A stretch of 64,000 bases of DNA from a virus. A program made the position numbers and the translations under genes. Positions within the stretch are counted from its first letter, which is position 1, and each line of letters opens with the position of its first letter. Positions 51,611 through 61,806 of the stretch are shown piece after piece. The stretch covers positions 1 through 64,000 of the IMG/VR virus record IMGVR_UViG_3300035670_000089; one strand, written 5' to 3'. The notes beneath the pieces are model-generated. The model searched no databases. It saw nothing but the letters and a program-made list of their open reading frames with translations, and was not told the DNA's origin.

Positions 51611-54559
51611 TCAATATTGGTCAAAGGGATGCACCGCTACTCCCATATCTGAGTTCCCCCAACCGGATTTAGAGTAATTCGTGCGGACACTCCTTACAAA
51701 TTCTTTCCTATCTACAGAGAACCCCTCAACAACACTATCCTTATCGTCTCTAAGACTCTTCTTCCCTTTCTTAAAGGTTAAGGATTGCCCTGATGTAACC
51801 GAACTGGACTTCGCAAGTTCATTCCCTATTAACTGCCAAGTCACCGCGGCTATGCAGTCTGCGATATCCTTACTGTTATGGACGAAAACTCCCGCGCTAA
51901 GGGCAAAATTATCCCATTCATCAACTTCTAAATCGTAAACAGGTACGGCAGTCTCCAATATTACGGGTATAACAGCCCGTACCTTATGGTTATTTCCCTT
52001 TCCTCTATATCTAAAATCTTCCCAACCTTTGTACCCTTGTGAAGCTACACAACGAATTACTGCGTCTTTAGTGCATTTCAAAGTATTGCATACGTCCATA
52101 AGCCGCTTATTACGGTTTTCAAAGGCTTGTACCACTTCCTCAAATGTCACAACACTACGTTGGTTGTCATCCTTAAGGCTATAGGCGTCCCCAGCAGTAA
52201 ATTTGAGATGAAAATATTCTTTCTCGAAACTCTCCCAGGAATCAAATCCGCAATCTCTTAAAAGACGTATCACCAAATTCCTCGATAAATCTAAATAAGT
52301 CGCGGCCTGATGCGCATTAGAGCACCCTACCTTAAGAGCCTCGTATAAAACCGACGTGTCCACATCTCTTCTAAAAAGACCTGTTTTCCTCGCTCTCTCT
52401 AAATACCACTCGGAAGAGCGGCTTCGCATAGACTCAGATCTTTTTCTTCTTGTAGATTCTTTTTTATTAAAAGCAATAGTGCCCTCGGAAAGTTTATGTC
52501 TATACGTAGGATCTTTTTTGTGAGCCTCAGCCGTATGGTAAGAAGTGTGTTGCGATCTTGGTATGACTTCTAAATTCTCCGGGCGGTTATCCGTCTTAAC
52601 GTGATTTTTGTGGTGGACTATCTCACTATCTTCTAGTTCAGGATAACCAAGAGCCATACGATGAGTCCAAATAAACTCTCCGATACTTTTGACTTTTTCG
52701 TAACCTCCGCCTATAGGCCAGGATAAATGTAAAGGCATAAGTCTAGTAACCCCTGGAATAATATCCGCCGCCTTTATATAACTACCGGTTCTGGTCATGA
52801 AAGGATGATCCGGAGTACACCGAATAACTGCCCCATTATCCAAAACAACATCTACTAACTCTTTAACTTCTTTAGTCTTACGCCCTCTAGCCAGACCCGG
52901 GACAACCGTCCCATCAGGTTTACAACTATAAACCCACACTTCTTTACCTTCTAACTCAGCTATAGTAGGGCGAGTACCATCTAATAAAGGAATCCGTGTA
53001 TCCCCCGTGAAACAACCTCCGGGCCTATGGTCGATTTTCACATTCCGGATTAACTCTAAGTTTAGTAGTTCATCCTTTAGTAGATTCGTCCAAGGGGAGT
53101 TCTTCGGTAGATATAATCTATCCTCGTGGAGGAGTTTACGTACAGCGTCATACATCGCCAACTGTTTATTGTTCGCGAAATGTATAGTCTCCGTAGGTAT
53201 CCCGCTGGACTTCAACCGCTGCAAAGTCTCCGCAGATTCCTTTTGGTCCGCGGTTACCTTCGATAAGGGCTGTCTAGCATGTATCTGATAAATACACTGT
53301 TGGACGTTCACAATAGATACCGTAGCGCCATCCACAGGTATCCACGCCATAATCCCATCTATAATGACGCAGTCCTTACCGTCGATATTCTCTAAATGTC
53401 CGTAGGCTAAAGCATATGCGTCCCTGGTGATAGCGGGGTCCAAGTGCATAACCGTATACCCGCGATATACCGGTAAATCTTCTACATTAAGCCGGATTAA
53501 TCGGTCTTCTTGTACTGGTAGTTCCGTTACTCTAAGGAGAGACATCTTACGGAATGCTCTCTTAACCTCTCTCTCTTCTAAGAAGGCGTTCTCGTTTGCC
53601 TGGCGGATTCCTTCGTATAACAACTCCGCTTTCTTGCGGTTAGATATATACATAGAATCCACAACTGGATTATTGCGACTTGCATGGATTGGGTTTACCA
53701 TCCAAGACTTCAAGCGGAAGCCAATCCAACCTGAACTCTGAGTAGAATCCTCGTACAGTTTTACAAGGGCGTCCCCTTCACACCTGGCGGAGGAGATAAT
53801 AACCCGTTTAGCATCACTCGCAAAAGGTAAGCCCCCCGCGCCTAAATCATCCCAAAGGTTCAGGGCGTTAGATTCTCCATTCTTATCGTCGAACATCGCC
53901 CCTTCATCCAAAATAATCAGGATAGGACTACCCCCTACCTGAGTCTCAGACTTAGAGTTACCGGAGTATATATACAACAGCTTCTCGTCATACCGTATCA
54001 TCTTTTCCTGGGCGTCTATTTTACCGGCATCGATAAGCCGCCTCAAGAAGAAGACATTCTGCATCATCGCCTTCGCTTGACCGTAAATAGTCTTACTAGC
54101 TTGTTCAGCAGAAGGAGCAACGCAGATAATCGAGATTAGAGTCGAAGACGCGATTCCATAATTCAACTGTGGAGAATCCATCCGCGCCAAGAGTTCAAAC
54201 TCATAATTAATGATAAGAGACCCCATTAGGGATTTTCCACTACGCCGCCCCGCCTCTAAAACTAAGTTCTGTCTCTTTATTGGACCGTAATCAAAATCGT
54301 AGGTAGTCCTATCCAGGGTCTTCCAGTACTCCAAGATAGAATATTCCTGGTCTGTGAGTTCTACACCGTAGTAGGTCTTTAAGATAAGACGTTGCTGCGG
54401 AGTAAGCTCAATACCCAACGTCTCCTTGTCGACACCCCCGTTGTCGTACCAGTCGATAATGTCGGAGTACTCTACTCCACTGGCGAACTTAGACTCTAAA
54501 TTAGAGACAAACCCGCCAAAGAAATCGCTTACATCAAAAGCCCCTTTAGATATACTCAT
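51611..54559 (-). CDS. terL: Terminase large subunit, intein-containing
   Basis: The 982-residue precursor carries a 380-residue intein; the spliced packaging motor has 602 residues. The ATPase half shows Walker A (VLEAGRRSGKSLMGS, 100-114), Walker B (LIILDEGAMFDD, 214-225) and a coupling segment VIISSARCEG. The RNase H-like nuclease starts at YTVMHLDPAITRDAYALAY (D374) and ends with SKDIADCIAAV, whose acidic residues complete the metal site. The intein splits exactly before that last motif, so cleavage of concatemers requires splicing. It packages DNA into the capsid at the portal vertex. Confidence 0.93.
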   Translation of the reverse strand: MSISKGAFDVSDFFGGFVSNLESKFASGVEYSDIIDWYDNGGVDKETLGIELTPQQRLILKTYYGVELTDQEYSILEYWKTLDRTTYDFDYGPIKRQNLVLEAGRRSGKSLMGSLIINYEFELLARMDSPQLNYGIASSTLISIICVAPSAEQASKTIYGQAKAMMQNVFFLRRLIDAGKIDAQEKMIRYDEKLLYIYSGNSKSETQVGGSPILIILDEGAMFDDKNGESNALNLWDDLGAGGLPFASDAKRVIISSARCEGDALVKLYEDSTQSSGWIGFRLKSWMVNPIHASRNNPVVDSMYISNRKKAELLYEGIRQANENAFLEEREVKRAFRKMSLLRVTELPVQEDRLIRLNVEDLPVYRGYTVMHLDPAITRDAYALAYGHLENIDGKDCVIIDGIMAWIPVDGATVSIVNVQQCIYQIHARQPLSKVTADQKESAETLQRLKSSGIPTETIHFANNKQLAMYDAVRKLLHEDRLYLPKNSPWTNLLKDELLNLELIRNVKIDHRPGGCFTGDTRIPLLDGTRPTIAELEGKEVWVYSCKPDGTVVPGLARGRKTKEVKELVDVVLDNGAVIRCTPDHPFMTRTGSYIKAADIIPGVTRLMPLHLSWPIGGGYEKVKSIGEFIWTHRMALGYPELEDSEIVHHKNHVKTDNRPENLEVIPRSQHTSYHTAEAHKKDPTYRHKLSEGTIAFNKKESTRRKRSESMRSRSSEWYLERARKTGLFRRDVDTSVLYEALKVGCSNAHQAATYLDLSRNLVIRLLRDCGFDSWESFEKEYFHLKFTAGDAYSLKDDNQRSVVTFEEVVQAFENRNKRLMDVCNTLKCTKDAVIRCVASQGYKGWEDFRYRGKGNNHKVRAVIPVILETAVPVYDLEVDEWDNFALSAGVFVHNSKDIADCIAAVTWQLIGNELAKSSSVTSGQSLTFKKGKKSLRDDKDSVVEGFSVDRKEFVRSVRTNYSKSGWGNSDMGVAVHPFDQY
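51875..53014 (-). mobile_element. Terminase intein with HNH homing endonuclease
   Basis: It begins CFTGDTRIPLLDG, contains block B CTPDHPF (T67, H70), and ends VFVHN before a serine in the host protein. The endonuclease is HNH type (EIVHHKNHVKTDNRPENLEV and RSQHTSYH). It is followed by two NUMOD-like helix-turn-helix repeats, each ending in (S/G)W(E)(S/D)F. Inserted at the SKDIAD nuclease motif of TerL. Confidence 0.92.
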
Positions 54560-54563
54560 CTAC

Positions 54564-55430
54564 TTAAACCAATTTATTGAAGAGTAAGGTCAGATGAAGA
54601 ATGGTCTGAGTAGGCACCGCCGCCGCTAATTCCAACGCCACAAAAGAACCCTTCGGTATCGGCTTCACAGGTTTATCCACCGGGTATACCCCAACCTCTT
54701 CCATTAATACATTTGTGGGGATAATGCTGATATGTTTACGAAGACCTTCAGTGAATACCGTATTGGGTAGATATTCTGTCCAAGTACTCGTATCCAGAAA
54801 GTCATGCCCATCCTCATCTTCGTTGTAATAAATTATTCTCCCTGTAATATCTTCAGTATACTCATTGTAAGAGTACACATCAACTAACCAGAAAGGTAAG
54901 TGTGTAAAAGGGAGGAGGGGGTAGAGAAGGCGGGTGGGGGATATAGAGAGATGTTCAATATGGGAAGCGGCGGCTAGGGCTCTAAGTTGTAGTTGAGATA
55001 TAAAGCCCGGGAAGCCGAAACCTTCTCTCTGTTGGAACTCTTCGTTTTGGATAGGGATACCAAAAGATATAATCTGGGAGTCCTCGGTGGTATTCACGCC
55101 GAATAGAATTTTATTATCTACATCGGCGCGGGGGGCTTTGTAGAAGAGAAGAGTATTCTCAAGAGTTTTAGAGGCAGAACGAGTAACGCGGATTTCAGAG
55201 CCGGAGATATAGTCAACCACCGCCGCGCCTTCATCGTAAAAGATTTCTTCGCCTACCTCATCGTAGATATAGACTTCGTCCCCTATACGGATATCGTAGA
55301 ATCTAAAATCCGGGATAGTCGCGCGGATATGTTCGTGATTATTATATTTAGTTAACCATTGATAGATATCATCGCCAGTATTATCGAAGACGCCCCGGGG
55401 GATATACACCTTAGGTATTACGGTGTCCAT
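54564..55430 (-). CDS. Putative baseplate/tail protein
   Basis: I do not recognise this 288-residue protein. It is beta-rich with acidic stretches (IYDEVGEEIFYDEGAAVVDY) and a hydrophobic C-terminus (ALELAAAVPTQTILHLTLL). A very good ribosome-binding site, GAGGAGAAG, lies just before ATG 55430, inside the end of the previous gene (13-base overlap). It follows baseplate genes and precedes terL, so a virion role is likely. Confidence 0.6.
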   Translation of the reverse strand: MDTVIPKVYIPRGVFDNTGDDIYQWLTKYNNHEHIRATIPDFRFYDIRIGDEVYIYDEVGEEIFYDEGAAVVDYISGSEIRVTRSASKTLENTLLFYKAPRADVDNKILFGVNTTEDSQIISFGIPIQNEEFQQREGFGFPGFISQLQLRALAAASHIEHLSISPTRLLYPLLPFTHLPFWLVDVYSYNEYTEDITGRIIYYNEDEDGHDFLDTSTWTEYLPNTVFTEGLRKHISIIPTNVLMEEVGVYPVDKPVKPIPKGSFVALELAAAVPTQTILHLTLLFNKLV

Positions 55431-58006
55431 GATTCTTCTCCTCTACTCGAGTAAGTCGTGTATGTCTTGTAAACTAGTCCCACCGGTAATGTCTCTTTCA
55501 AGAACTTATCGTATTGATGAGGTAATTTATTACCAATGTCTATATCCAGTTTAGGTAGATAATTTACTAACGGATATATCAATACCGGGCCGTCCTCTAC
55601 TAACACCCTCTCAATTGGCGTAGCTTTAAACTGCTCTATCGTATAGACTGAATACCCCTCGGGTAGAACAAAATTGTCCATACCGCCTTCTACATACGCC
55701 GGGTGCTTTATCGGGAACCCCGGCACCTCTCTCTTCACCCAGTCCCCATCTACATACTTAAACCCTATCGCATAATACTCCTCAGGAGTTAGCTCACCCG
55801 TATATACAGATAAAGTATCACTATAATTACAAACAGCATCCGGAACATAGAGGTTAATAAGAGGCGAGAAAGATGGAAATTCCGGGTATATCAGAGTAGC
55901 ATCCACGCCCAGGAAGTTATTGAGGAAATCCATAAAACTCAGCAGAGCTACATCGGGACGGGAGAAGTAACGAGATATCTTATCCCGGAGGAATCCGCCT
56001 TGGGATACTGGAATCGGACAAGCTAGAGATAACTCTGCCCATTTATATAGGTCGTCCGACATTGCAGTTGTATAAGAAACAGCAGCCTCAGACTTTAATA
56101 AACCCAGCGCCCAATCGAAGTATAGATTTGCTTCTGCGTAGAGCATACTGCCGATAACCGAATGCACGGACTCTAACGCTTCCTCTCCAAACCAACGCTT
56201 CCCATAAGGCATCATTCTCCGTAGTTCTTGTAAGGTGTAGTTAACTATCCCGTACGCCTCTATACCCTTACTGTTAAACATCTCCGCCGGTATCGGATTG
56301 TATGACGACAAGAAAGAACGTACTAAACTTAGTCTTACTAAATAATCTGTAGGAAGTTCATCCCCCTCTAGTTGACTTTTCTGTACCTCAAATATCGTTA
56401 AGGCCCACTCGGGTATATACAGCTCCTCGTCGTACAACTCTACATTAGGGTTATCTAGGGTGTAGGTAAATATCGTCTCTCCAAAGAATAACGACCCCCG
56501 CAGAGTATCCAGAATTCGATACGCCCACAAAATAATGTAGTCCGGTATATACGGGGAATCCTCAGGATGCAACACTAAAAGTTCCGCGCGGATATCCTCG
56601 TACTGTTGAAGTGTATAAATCAAGGACTCCTTGTCGGGGAAGTATAGATACCAAAGGGCTTTAGTCGCAAGAGAACTAAGTAGGGTATACAGACGTAGAG
56701 CTTCAGAGGAAGTAGAATCGTTTACGAGGAACGGGGATTCGTAAACACTAAAGGGGTCTTTATAGTTCCGATCGACGAACTCATAATACAGCGGGTGGGA
56801 TAACTCTACCGGGGACTCTAGTATCTTGGTGTGGAGTCTAGCGCATAGTCTATGCACGAAGGTATCGTAATCTATTCCAAGATATAGATGTAAGAATATA
56901 TCGGTTTGATAGGAGGCCTTATGACAAGGCGCATCGTAGGAGTATTGTCCTAAATGCTCCTTATAAGAGCACCAGCCGGAAACCGGAGATATGGAGTAAA
57001 CACAGAAGTACGCCAAAGCTTTAAGAGAGATTAGGAGTTCTTCGATGAATAATCCTCTTTTACCGTATAGAGGAAGTTCATTCAGGGGTAACCTATCCTG
57101 AAGGAAACTTATGCCGCTACAGATAGCTGTGCCTAAGAGTGCATTGGGATATATTTCCTTTAAGCCCCGGGTTGTATATATACCCCCTAGGTCTAAATAA
57201 TACTCAAACCCCCAAAGCCCTTCTGGATTAAGAGATAACTTACCCTCCTCGTTATCGAAGAGGAACCACCGTCTAAGTTTGGCTTGGCGGACAAACTCCT
57301 TAATTATGGAGAGGACAAGATATACGTCCTCGTAAGATATAGCCATGAATAATCCATACGCTATAACCTCCGGATTCGTAGTCTCCATAGAGGAGTCTAT
57401 CTGTATAGAGGGAAACCACCCACCATCGGTATGCGGAAGTCTAGCTCGAGATACAAAACTAGGAGCATCCGGAATCTCGTTTAGAACAACATCTCCAGAG
57501 GTATTTACGTCCAGGTCTACCAAGAGAGAAGCGGAGCCTAAGACCGACTGTAGTTTATATGTCTCTTTACCTTGAGGGGTAGCCTTAAGTTTATACTCAA
57601 ACGGGCGATCGAAATAGTATTCGTATTCTCGAGTGTCAGGATGAATAGGAGTATAAAATCTAGGGTCATCGGGGCGATGCTCAAAGACTATTTTATACAT
57701 CTGGTCGTTATCAACATCCTTTAATCCACTTCTCATGCGGTAGAGAGATAGCGGAACTTTTGTATATATACTCGCTGTTGACCATACTGGTACCGGACTA
57801 CTCGCCTTCATCGGCGCCAAGAAGTTCTCGTACTTTATCTCTATCGCGCGGGCATCTGTAGGGCCATCTACTACGGTAGTAACTTGGGTATAGGGTTTAC
57901 TTGTAAAGAACGCGGGGGCAGTAACCGAGAGTTTTTCTCCATCGTCTAGAGAGGATAAACTCTGGTTAGCGTGAGTAAAGAGGGGTCTTAAATATTCTGG
58001 TACCAT
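55418..58006 (-). CDS. Large tail/baseplate protein
   Basis: I cannot assign a known family to this 862-residue protein. The N-terminal ~190 residues look beta-rich (PSFVSRARLPHTDGGWFPSI), and the middle is rich in Tyr and Leu helices (YEDVYLVLSIIKEFVRQAK; LFIEELLISLKALAYFCVYS). Gene overlap (19 bases) with the baseplate J-like gene and position directly after it suggest a baseplate wedge component, as the protein after gpJ often is. No hydrolase motif is visible. ATG 58006 lacks a Shine-Dalgarno, suggesting coupled translation. Confidence 0.6.
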   Translation of the reverse strand: MVPEYLRPLFTHANQSLSSLDDGEKLSVTAPAFFTSKPYTQVTTVVDGPTDARAIEIKYENFLAPMKASSPVPVWSTASIYTKVPLSLYRMRSGLKDVDNDQMYKIVFEHRPDDPRFYTPIHPDTREYEYYFDRPFEYKLKATPQGKETYKLQSVLGSASLLVDLDVNTSGDVVLNEIPDAPSFVSRARLPHTDGGWFPSIQIDSSMETTNPEVIAYGLFMAISYEDVYLVLSIIKEFVRQAKLRRWFLFDNEEGKLSLNPEGLWGFEYYLDLGGIYTTRGLKEIYPNALLGTAICSGISFLQDRLPLNELPLYGKRGLFIEELLISLKALAYFCVYSISPVSGWCSYKEHLGQYSYDAPCHKASYQTDIFLHLYLGIDYDTFVHRLCARLHTKILESPVELSHPLYYEFVDRNYKDPFSVYESPFLVNDSTSSEALRLYTLLSSLATKALWYLYFPDKESLIYTLQQYEDIRAELLVLHPEDSPYIPDYIILWAYRILDTLRGSLFFGETIFTYTLDNPNVELYDEELYIPEWALTIFEVQKSQLEGDELPTDYLVRLSLVRSFLSSYNPIPAEMFNSKGIEAYGIVNYTLQELRRMMPYGKRWFGEEALESVHSVIGSMLYAEANLYFDWALGLLKSEAAVSYTTAMSDDLYKWAELSLACPIPVSQGGFLRDKISRYFSRPDVALLSFMDFLNNFLGVDATLIYPEFPSFSPLINLYVPDAVCNYSDTLSVYTGELTPEEYYAIGFKYVDGDWVKREVPGFPIKHPAYVEGGMDNFVLPEGYSVYTIEQFKATPIERVLVEDGPVLIYPLVNYLPKLDIDIGNKLPHQYDKFLKETLPVGLVYKTYTTYSSRGEESWTP

Positions 58007-59085
58007 GTTGAAGCCGCGGGGTAAGTAACTTTAATATCTCCGAGAACAATAACCTCATCAGAGAGAGAGACAATATCCTCGGTGGGTTCGATAATCTTCA
58101 CACTCCGCACCAAAGGAGAAATTAATCCCTCTACAGTCTGTATAGAAAAAGTATCCCCAATACCTAAACTTTTAACCGCGGCAGTAACTATTGCGTTCAC
58201 CCTCTGCGTTAAATTATTCAGGTCGGCATCTCTCCCACTATAAGGGCGCATCTCTACGTGGACATCCACCACCTTTCGCCTTGCTTGAATAATTACCGGA
58301 ATAACTCCCATAGAGATATCCGGGCGGATATACGTTAGAATTTCTTCTCTTTGTCTATCTGTATAATTCTGTTCGGAGTCTAACCAAATCTCTACAACAC
58401 CGGGAATAGATGTCCGGACATATACCCGCTCCACCAGAGGGTACTGTAGAAGTTTCGCTTCAATCGTACTTTGAGTAGAGGAAGAAGACCTAGAGAGATA
58501 TGCTATTAATCTATTCCGGTAGGATAAGTCGGGCTCGACATCTCTCCCCCCGATTAAGTCTCCATAATACCTGTCGGTATAATTACTCCCAACAATAACC
58601 TGAGTATCCGGAAAGTCTGGAGAGAATAACTTTGTACCCGCGGGTAAATTATGTTCCGCGCCGGGGTTTAAAGATACTACCGGGATTACTGTATTAAGAA
58701 AGGGGTATACTGTGACGACGCCGCTGTTTACAGTGTAGAACTCCAAGCCGTTTTCCAGATATACCAGAGAGGTCAATTGTGGAATCTGAATATTCTGCTC
58801 GAAAGACCGCATCATTACAAAACCAGTAGCAACCTGAGCGCCTTCTCGAACGAGAAAACTAGAACCTATCCGGTCTAGATACTCCCCGGTAGCCGTCAAT
58901 ATACTAGTATTAGCTTGAGACTCAATTAAACGGTAATCTTGTTGAGCTGCGATAACAGAGGAAGCGCGGGATAGAGTATACGCCAGGGAGCCTTCTATTC
59001 TATCGACAACCAGTCCGCTTCCAGATTGGATAAGAGCGGAAAAGTAATCCTGTTGTATCTCGTCTACACTTCTTGGACTTAACAT
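57988..59085 (-). CDS. Baseplate J-like protein
   Basis: This 365-residue protein has the order of elements of baseplate J / T4 gp6-like wedge proteins: an early helical region with TGEYLDRIGSSFLVREGAQ ('a-g--LD-ia---G--R--a'), the central strand pattern NLPAGTKL ... VIVGSNYTDRYYGDLIGGRD, then EPDLSYRNRLIAYLSRSS ('E-D--yR-Ri------') and a C-terminal beta region. It forms part of the baseplate wedge in contractile tails. AGGAGTAAAA lies directly before ATG 59085. Confidence 0.88.
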   Translation of the reverse strand: MLSPRSVDEIQQDYFSALIQSGSGLVVDRIEGSLAYTLSRASSVIAAQQDYRLIESQANTSILTATGEYLDRIGSSFLVREGAQVATGFVMMRSFEQNIQIPQLTSLVYLENGLEFYTVNSGVVTVYPFLNTVIPVVSLNPGAEHNLPAGTKLFSPDFPDTQVIVGSNYTDRYYGDLIGGRDVEPDLSYRNRLIAYLSRSSSSTQSTIEAKLLQYPLVERVYVRTSIPGVVEIWLDSEQNYTDRQREEILTYIRPDISMGVIPVIIQARRKVVDVHVEMRPYSGRDADLNNLTQRVNAIVTAAVKSLGIGDTFSIQTVEGLISPLVRSVKIIEPTEDIVSLSDEVIVLGDIKVTYPAASTWYQNI

Positions 59086-59093
59086 TTTTACTC

Positions 59094-59555
59094 CTAAAAG
59101 GACACATCTAACTGTTGTGTCTGTGTATCACTAAATTCTAAGCCGTTTATCTTATACTCAATCTCTAAGTCTATTCTACCGATACCGGTAGTTTCCATCG
59201 ATTTACTCAAACGCAACAAAGTAATAGTGGTTCTCTTTTCTTTATCCCCACTTACCAACGCTGTACTCTGAATCTCATCGATAAACGAGATAGGCTCCGA
59301 TAAATACTGATCTAAATCTGTTCCATACTCTCTATTAAGAACTTCAACCGAATCTCCTAAACGAACCATCCGCGCATAACCGTTCTTCGGAGTCGCAATG
59401 CGACGCGCTAAAGCTTCAGATATAGATTCTCTGTCGCGGCTGTACTCCAATCTACCCTTAGCGTCCAACTTCAGGTCATACTCAAAACCATAGTCATTGG
59501 TAGGGAACAAATCTAAGAGCATGTCCGCCCCATACTTCTCATATAAATAACTCAT
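59094..59555 (-). CDS. Small baseplate-wedge-like protein (gp25/XkdS-position)
   Basis: This 153-residue protein contains SRDRESISEALARRIATPKN ('-g---i---l--rl-TprG') and MVRLGDSVEVLNREYGTDLD, then a beta-rich end (GIGRIDLEIEYKINGLEF). The 'L--Ri-TpkGe---yp-yG' layout and position just before the J-like gene are typical of gp25/XkdS baseplate proteins. GGGAGG lies nine bases before the ATG. Family assignment is by layout and context rather than strong identity. Confidence 0.65.
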   Translation of the reverse strand: MSYLYEKYGADMLLDLFPTNDYGFEYDLKLDAKGRLEYSRDRESISEALARRIATPKNGYARMVRLGDSVEVLNREYGTDLDQYLSEPISFIDEIQSTALVSGDKEKRTTITLLRLSKSMETTGIGRIDLEIEYKINGLEFSDTQTQQLDVSF

Positions 59556-59573
59556 ACACCCGAGGCCTCCCGT

Positions 59574-60182
59574 CTACGAAAGCACTAAATAATTGGAGCT
59601 TCTACTATCACTATTCTCCCCCGTTAAAACCGAAAGCGTGTTCCCCTCCGTAATCGTCCAGGTCATCCGACCAAACCTACCTAATGGTTGCCGCGCCTTC
59701 GTATAGTTCATAACCTCCAGGTGATAAACACCTGGAGTCCATAAACCACTCCCCTCAATCTCACAGGTATGTAATTTATCTATATCATTACCCACCGCAA
59801 TAATCCTGCGGTCTGTCCCTCTCAATGTCCAACCAACCTCTCCTAACTCCTTCGTCCCCGCATTCCTACACTTAACCGATAAACTCCCAAACTCCCGGAA
59901 GATTATTCTCTTTGGAGTCGGTTCAACCCATTTATACATCTCAGCTTGAGTAACTTTCTTCTCCGTGCTTAACATGACAAACGCTAAGTTGCCGGAAGTC
60001 CGAATTACTACTCCCACTACCTCAGAATCGAACAATAAGGTTTGCCCTACATTTAACGGGTCAGTCTGTACTCTCACCGTTACTTCATTCTTTAATTGAG
60101 AGACTACCGTGTATATACCTCTGGGCCTCTCTAAAGAGTTATCGAGGATATACGCCGATGCAGGCTGATTAATATCAAACAT
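59574..60182 (-). CDS. Putative tail/baseplate protein
   Basis: This 202-residue protein looks entirely beta-rich (RGIYTVVSQLKNEVTVRVQT; NVGQTLLFDSEVVGVVIR; WTPGVYHLEVMNYT). It could be an OB-like or Ig-like domain pair of a tail hub or baseplate plug, as expected between a spike-like gene and the baseplate wedge gene. GAGGAAG lies before ATG 60182. No specific homology is recognised. Confidence 0.55.
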   Translation of the reverse strand: MFDINQPASAYILDNSLERPRGIYTVVSQLKNEVTVRVQTDPLNVGQTLLFDSEVVGVVIRTSGNLAFVMLSTEKKVTQAEMYKWVEPTPKRIIFREFGSLSVKCRNAGTKELGEVGWTLRGTDRRIIAVGNDIDKLHTCEIEGSGLWTPGVYHLEVMNYTKARQPLGRFGRMTWTITEGNTLSVLTGENSDSRSSNYLVLS

Positions 60183-60205
60183 TATTTCTTCCTCGTGTTA
60201 TGTAT

Positions 60206-61753
60206 CTACGCCGTTTCTTCATCAGGAGTAGGGTAATCGGTATCGGGTTCCGGCTCTACTGAAGATATAGAAAAGAAGGTCGGAAAGATATTTTCGGTAT
60301 CCACGCCGTAGTTTATCTGAGGTTGAGATTTAGGCACAGGAGCAGAGTTGTAATAATCCAAAGGCGTTAAGGAAGGATAAGTCTTAAACTTGAAGCCATT
60401 GCTACCTCCACTAAGAAGACCGAAGAATGCGTCCGCGCCGGGGATATTATTGAGAAGTCCCGTTGCATCTAACACAGAATTTAGGGCTCCCCCTAAATCT
60501 CCATTAAGGATATCGCTAAAACCAGGGATAACATCGTTAACCGCATCGGTTAACACTCCAGTAACGCCACCGGTCAAAGCATCTACTACTCCAGCCGCTC
60601 CGCCGCTTTGAAGAAGACTATCCAACCCATCCGATAAAACACCGCCGACCACATTACCCACAGTTCCCGTTAAGAAATCACCCCCCGCATCTTGAACAGC
60701 GCCTAAGACCATATTCGAGAAACCGGAACCAATAGCTCCGTCTACCATAAAGTTGGTAGCGTTCATGAAACTTGAGAAGTTCCCGTTCGCTAAAGCCCCT
60801 GCAGCGGAGACTATAGGTAAGTCCCCAACTATATCTCCTAACGTTCCTCCAACAACGCTCCCTAAGACATTGGAGAGAGAACCTTTAATGGAGTCGATAA
60901 AGGATGGCGCTAGATTACTAGTAACGGCATCTAGATTGACTCTTCCACCTAAAGTAGCAGACATTCCCACATAGACTACCGGAGCATCTATATAAATAGG
61001 CCCCCCACTATTCAAAGCCATTAAGGTACTGGAGCCCATAATATTGGGGCCGGTGGAGTTGACTAACAATTCCCCTCCAGTCTTTATAACTCCTCCCATA
61101 AGAGATTCAAGATGAAATCCCTTCTTAGCGTCGACGTTAAAAGTCCCGTCGGTCATATTCCCGATACCAACTTTTGCATCTAGGGATATAGATTTGTCCC
61201 TCGATGTAAACTTCACATCGTTGATAGCGCCCAACTCAAAGATTCCATATTTGGAACCCACCTTAGAGCGCAGGGATATCGGGAGCTTAGTACTCTGACC
61301 TACTTGAAGACGATAGTAATCCGCGTAGGACTCATTCTTAGAGATATGGTCTACATGGATACCCGCGCCGATAAAGTCTTGACTCTCGATATATCTATAG
61401 TTGTTCTCCCCCATCAATACATTTATATTCTGCGCGCGAGTCCAACGGTTGATAGAGCTTATTTGAGTATGGAAGGTTTGTTCATGGTTATTCTTAGCTT
61501 GATGGATAGATACGTTGGCATTGTGCGATATCTGTGGGGCGTAAACATCAAAAGCGACGCCGCAGTTAAAACGTTGAATTTTAGCTTCATCCTGTTTTTG
61601 AGCCGAACTCCTGTTAAAGGATATGTTATTCCAATGGTTGTCTAACTGCGGTATCTGCGAACCAAGTATCGTCGAGAGGGATACAGAATTAGCATCTTTA
61701 TAAAATTTAATTGGGTTAGAACCAGAACCAAAACCAAAAGGAAGAGTAGACAT
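60206..61753 (-). CDS. Spike-like baseplate protein with beta-helical and glycine-rich regions
   Basis: Residues ~160-260 of this 515-residue protein form short repeating strands (SISLDAKVGIGNMTDGTF, GGVIKTGGELLVNSTG, GGPIYIDAPVVYVGMS) that resemble the triple beta-helix of gp5/VgrG-type spikes. Then follows a long Gly/Val/Leu/Asp-rich stretch (SVVGGTLGDIVGDLPIVS and similar phrases up to ~440) of unusual low complexity. The C-terminus is proline- and acidic-rich. Its position next to baseplate genes supports a central spike or hub role. Confidence 0.55.
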   Translation of the reverse strand: MSTLPFGFGSGSNPIKFYKDANSVSLSTILGSQIPQLDNHWNNISFNRSSAQKQDEAKIQRFNCGVAFDVYAPQISHNANVSIHQAKNNHEQTFHTQISSINRWTRAQNINVLMGENNYRYIESQDFIGAGIHVDHISKNESYADYYRLQVGQSTKLPISLRSKVGSKYGIFELGAINDVKFTSRDKSISLDAKVGIGNMTDGTFNVDAKKGFHLESLMGGVIKTGGELLVNSTGPNIMGSSTLMALNSGGPIYIDAPVVYVGMSATLGGRVNLDAVTSNLAPSFIDSIKGSLSNVLGSVVGGTLGDIVGDLPIVSAAGALANGNFSSFMNATNFMVDGAIGSGFSNMVLGAVQDAGGDFLTGTVGNVVGGVLSDGLDSLLQSGGAAGVVDALTGGVTGVLTDAVNDVIPGFSDILNGDLGGALNSVLDATGLLNNIPGADAFFGLLSGGSNGFKFKTYPSLTPLDYYNSAPVPKSQPQINYGVDTENIFPTFFSISSVEPEPDTDYPTPDEETA

Positions 61754-61806
61754 AAATAAAATGATAAAAGAGCGACCTACTATAAGTATCCCTAGTATAG
61801 ATATCC

